Assembly (NCBI GenBank): GCA_045562555.1
Contig: JBJKVO010000001.1
Location: forward strand, 186,001-250,000
Reading direction: 5' to 3'
Source: UBA2588 sp002339805
GTDB taxonomy: Bacteria; Chloroflexota; Dehalococcoidia; Lucifugimonadales; UBA3495
Length of the DNA stretch: 64,000 nucleotides
In this document: positions 61,310-64,000 of the stretch, piece after piece
Layout: each line of letters starts with the position of its first letter
Position numbering within the stretch: the first letter of the stretch is position 1
Notes under the pieces: generated by a model
Seen by the model: the letters and a program-made list of their open reading frames with translations, nothing else
What the model was told of the DNA's origin: nothing
Database searches by the model: none
Program-made: the position numbers and the translations under genes

Positions 61310-63793
61310 ATGTCAAGCAGTCACAATCAAGTGTCATTAAGGTATGACCCAATCATTATAGATAGCAAATGGCAATCCAGATGGGCAAAAGAACGTATAT
61401 ATGAAGTTAACAACGCTTCTGATAAGCCTAACTGGTATGAAATGACCATGTATCCGTACCCTTCCGGTGACTTACATATTGGGCACTGGTATGCTTTTTC
61501 GCCAGCTGACTGTCATGCTCGCTTCCGTAGAATGCAGGGCTACAATGTATTACACCCTATAGGTTTTGATGCTTTTGGATTGCCTGCTGAAAATGCTGCT
61601 ATAAACAGAGGGATTCATCCCGAAACCTGGACTATGCAAAATATTTCTACCATGAGGGACCAATTAAAATCTTTGGGTGCGGTTTATGACTGGAATCGAG
61701 AAGTAATTTGCTGTGACCCTGAATATTATGAATGGAATCAATGGCTTTTCTTGAAGTTTTTTGAACGAGGATTAGCTTATAAACAAAAGGCTCCTGTAGT
61801 TTGGTGTCCGTCATGCAACACTGTCCTTGCGAACGAACAGGTTGTAAATGGAAATTGTGAACGGTGCGATACAGTTATTACTCGCAAAGATCTAGAACAA
61901 TGGTTTTTAAGAATTACAGACTATGCGGATGAGTTATTGAATTTTGATGGATTGATTGAATGGCCTGAAAAAATTTTAACTATGCAACGGAATTGGATTG
62001 GAAAAAGCGACGGAGTAGAGATTAAATTTGATTTATCTAATCCAGAAAATACGAACTTATTAAACACCGAAATAACCACGTTCACAACTAGGATTGACAC
62101 AATTTTTGGTGTTACTTTCATGGCAATAGCTCCCGAACACGAATTAATAGAATCTTTAACGACTGATAATAATCGGAGTGCAGTAACAAGCTATTTGGAT
62201 CAAGCTCGCCAAGTATCCGAAATCGATCGTTTGTCTACAGAAAAAGTAAAAACAGGTCAGTTTTTAGGTTCTTATGCTGTTAATAGGCTTAATGGCGCAC
62301 ATGTTCCGATTTATGTGGCTGATTATGTTTTGCCTAATTATGGAACAGGTGCAGTGATGGGGGTGCCGGCTCACGATGAAAGAGACTTTGTGTTTGCATC
62401 GAACTATGATCTAGATATTGTACAGGTTGTATCCTCAGGAGGTACCAACTTAACAGAATTAAAAGAAGCTTTCGTTGAAGATGGTGTATTGATTAATTCA
62501 GGCGAATATTCTGGGCTTAAGAATAGAGAAGCTATAAAAGTCTTGGGTGCTGAAGTGGAATCTAAAGGATGGGGTAAAGTTACCACAAGCTATAGAATTA
62601 GGGATTGGCTGATATCTAGACAGAGGTATTGGGGAACTCCGATTCCCATGATCACATGTAAAATTTGCGGTATTCAACCAGTGGATATTAAATCTTTGCC
62701 AGTAGAATTACCTGCTGATGCAGACTTCACTCCATCTGGAGAATCGCCATTGGCGACAAGTGAAAGTTTTGTGAACACCATTTGTCCGAATTGTGGAGGT
62801 GAAGCTGAAAGAGAGACTGATACCATGGATACGTTCTTTGATTCATCCTGGTATATGTACAGATATCTTAATCCCAAGTATAAAGAAGGTCCTTTTGAAG
62901 ATCAGTTGGTCAAGTCTTGGATGCCTGTCGATCAGTATACTGGTGGTGCCGAACATGCAGTTATGCATTTACTCTATTCAAGATTTTTCACTAAAGCTCT
63001 AAGAGATATGGGATTAGTTAATTTTGATGAACCTTTTTTGAGACTATTCAATCAAGGAATTATTTTGGGGCAAGACCATGAAAAAATGAGCAAAAGCCGT
63101 GGTAATGTAATCAATCCAGATGATGTAGTCACCGTTATGGGGGCAGATGCTGTGCGGGTTTTCCTAATGTTTATAGGTCCTTGGGACCAAGGTGGACCAT
63201 GGAGTAATGTGGGCATCAATGGAGTGGCAAGATGGCTCAATAGGATTTGGAATATAACATCTGAAACATTTGAACCGGTTGAACACAATGATTTGGATCA
63301 TGATTTACAATCTTACACAGAACAGCTTTTACATAAGACTATTAAAAAAGTGCATGAAGACTTAGATAAATTCAAATTCAACACTGCTATTGCCGCATTG
63401 ATGGAATTTTCTAATCATTTAAGCAAAGTTTGGAATTCCAAGAATATTAGCACAGATGTTTGGGCCAATTGCATCAAACAACTCTTGTTGATGCTAGCTC
63501 CCATCGCGCCCCATTTGGCAGAGGAGCTTTGGGAAATTAATGGATATGATTTTAGTATTCATAATCAACAATTCCCAGATTGGGACGAATCCTTGATAGA
63601 GGATGATTCTATTACCCTTATCGTGCAGATTAATGGCAAACTAAGAGATACAGTTCAAGTTTCTACCGGACTTACTGAAGAACAGGCTCAGGAAGTGGCT
63701 GTTTCAAGTAATAAAATCCAACCATACATACAAGAGGCATTTATAAAAAAAGTTATATACGTGCCAGACAGACTAATTAATATTGTTGTCTGA
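61310..63793 (+). CDS. leuS: Leucyl-tRNA synthetase
   Basis: An 827-residue class Ia synthetase. HIGH-type motif PYPSGDLHIGHWYAF (about 45-59), FDAFGLPAENAA (about 84-95), a CP1 editing domain with TTRIDTIFG-type T-rich loop (TTFTTRIDTIFG, about 255-266), GGAEHAVMHLLYSRFF (about 545-560), KMSKSRGN (about 590-597) and the C-terminal anticodon region. It charges tRNA(Leu). ATG 61310 is chosen; a TTG three bases earlier is also in frame. The gene is divergent from trkH across 149 nt with no clear T-box leader. Confidence 0.96.
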   Translation: MSSSHNQVSLRYDPIIIDSKWQSRWAKERIYEVNNASDKPNWYEMTMYPYPSGDLHIGHWYAFSPADCHARFRRMQGYNVLHPIGFDAFGLPAENAAINRGIHPETWTMQNISTMRDQLKSLGAVYDWNREVICCDPEYYEWNQWLFLKFFERGLAYKQKAPVVWCPSCNTVLANEQVVNGNCERCDTVITRKDLEQWFLRITDYADELLNFDGLIEWPEKILTMQRNWIGKSDGVEIKFDLSNPENTNLLNTEITTFTTRIDTIFGVTFMAIAPEHELIESLTTDNNRSAVTSYLDQARQVSEIDRLSTEKVKTGQFLGSYAVNRLNGAHVPIYVADYVLPNYGTGAVMGVPAHDERDFVFASNYDLDIVQVVSSGGTNLTELKEAFVEDGVLINSGEYSGLKNREAIKVLGAEVESKGWGKVTTSYRIRDWLISRQRYWGTPIPMITCKICGIQPVDIKSLPVELPADADFTPSGESPLATSESFVNTICPNCGGEAERETDTMDTFFDSSWYMYRYLNPKYKEGPFEDQLVKSWMPVDQYTGGAEHAVMHLLYSRFFTKALRDMGLVNFDEPFLRLFNQGIILGQDHEKMSKSRGNVINPDDVVTVMGADAVRVFLMFIGPWDQGGPWSNVGINGVARWLNRIWNITSETFEPVEHNDLDHDLQSYTEQLLHKTIKKVHEDLDKFKFNTAIAALMEFSNHLSKVWNSKNISTDVWANCIKQLLLMLAPIAPHLAEELWEINGYDFSIHNQQFPDWDESLIEDDSITLIVQINGKLRDTVQVSTGLTEEQAQEVAVSSNKIQPYIQEAFIKKVIYVPDRLINIVV

Positions 63794-63806
63794 GTACTAT
63801 ATAACT

Positions 63807-63834
63807 TTGAAAACACCTTGTAATCAGATATAAT
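63807..63834 (+). promoter_or_regulatory. Putative promoter of the cobalamin-riboswitch transcript
   Basis: TTGAAA (63807-63812), 16-nt spacer, TATAAT (63829-63834). The predicted start near 63841 coincides with the beginning of riboswitch stem P1. Confidence 0.55.
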
Positions 63835-63839
63835 ATTGC

Positions 63840-63953
63840 ATATTCCAAACGATTACGCTAGGGAAGGTGGTGAAATTCCACCACGGTTGCGCCACTGTGT
63901 CCACTGAGAATTGTTCGAGGTGTTAGTCAGAAACCTAGGGGATGTTTGATATT
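63840..63953 (+). ncRNA. Cobalamin riboswitch
   Basis: The conserved core is readable in order: GCTAGGGAAGGTGGTGAAA (P3/P4 start), TTCCACCACGG pairing with GGTGG, TTGCGCCACTGTG (B12-box region, 63887-63899) and TTAGTCAGAAACC (63923-63935), the 3' core that usually reads AGnCAGgAnACC. Outer strands ATATTCCAAAC and GTTTGATAT can pair as P1. It controls cobalamin synthesis, transport or B12-independent isoenzyme genes; its target lies beyond the window edge. TTCTG/CAGAA (63952-63968) may belong to the expression platform. ATG 63981 (or 63942, inside P1) begins an open frame to the edge. Confidence 0.85.
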
Positions 63954-64000
63954 CTGCGCAATACAGAAGACAGACCTGAAATGTTTTACTTGCCAGATGG

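Overview
This AT-rich 64 kb window is a compact bacterial chromosome segment with short gaps, many 1-4 nt stop/start overlaps and mixed ATG/GTG/TTG starts. I see no insertion sequences, phage genes, CRISPR arrays, rRNAs or tRNAs. The gene set suggests a marine member of the Chloroflexota, most likely SAR202-like. The pointers are a TIGR03663 membrane glycosyltransferase-like protein, two DUF2298 ('Chlor_Arch_YYY') membrane proteins, a luciferase-like flavin monooxygenase, an NHL-propeller protein, and complex I split into nuoEFG and nuoABCDHIJKLMN. This placement is inference; no 16S gene is present.

Layout. 1-4.8 kb: end of gatB, secG, a SAM hydroxide adenosyltransferase, pyruvate (or acetoin) dehydrogenase E1 alpha/beta and an NHL protein. 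4.8-8.1 kb: LLM oxidoreductase, alpha/beta hydrolase, rpiB, HAD hydrolase. 8.2-13.9 kb: nuoE-nuoF-nuoG plus a ferredoxin-reductase-like flavoprotein. 13.9-19.5 kb: mutS, an ArsC/Spx-like protein, two tiny ORFs, a HAD-like gene and mutL. 19.8-28.5 kb: two large membrane proteins, ftsY, rnc, a DsbA-like protein, a CCA-adding-type enzyme and a small Cys-rich protein. 28.5-39.2 kb: MDR dehydrogenase, ogg, exonuclease-DinG helicase, PHP protein, speD-speE, thioesterase, trmD, amidohydrolase and a CinA/adenylyltransferase fusion. 39.3-49.2 kb: the main complex I operon. 49.2-56.6 kb: LOG-like protein, enolase, SEC-C peptide, GAPDH and a giant membrane protein. 56.6-61.2 kb: pheA and a Trk potassium uptake cluster. 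61.3-64 kb: leuS and a cobalamin riboswitch running to the window edge.

The most notable result is a pair of previously split genes that read as selenoproteins. The ArsC/Spx-like gene (16512-16838) has an in-frame TGA at the first cysteine of its CxxC motif. The DsbA-like gene (26937-26299, minus strand) has an in-frame TGA at the cysteine of its F-x-x-C-P motif. In both, a good start and ribosome binding site lie upstream of the TGA, the protein is full length only if the TGA is read through, and a short hairpin follows with a G at loop position 2, 20-22 nt after the TGA. That geometry fits bacterial SECIS elements. Ordinary ORF calling truncates both proteins and loses their active sites. 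The sel genes themselves are not in the window.

Other points of interest are a CinA-like plus nucleotidyltransferase fusion that could join two NAD-synthesis steps, DUF2298 domains present both split and fused, a NuoG that resembles formate dehydrogenase but lacks its catalytic Cys/Sec, a potassium cluster with a degenerate RCK-like subunit, and a tandem pair of 56-residue ORFs behind a palindrome.
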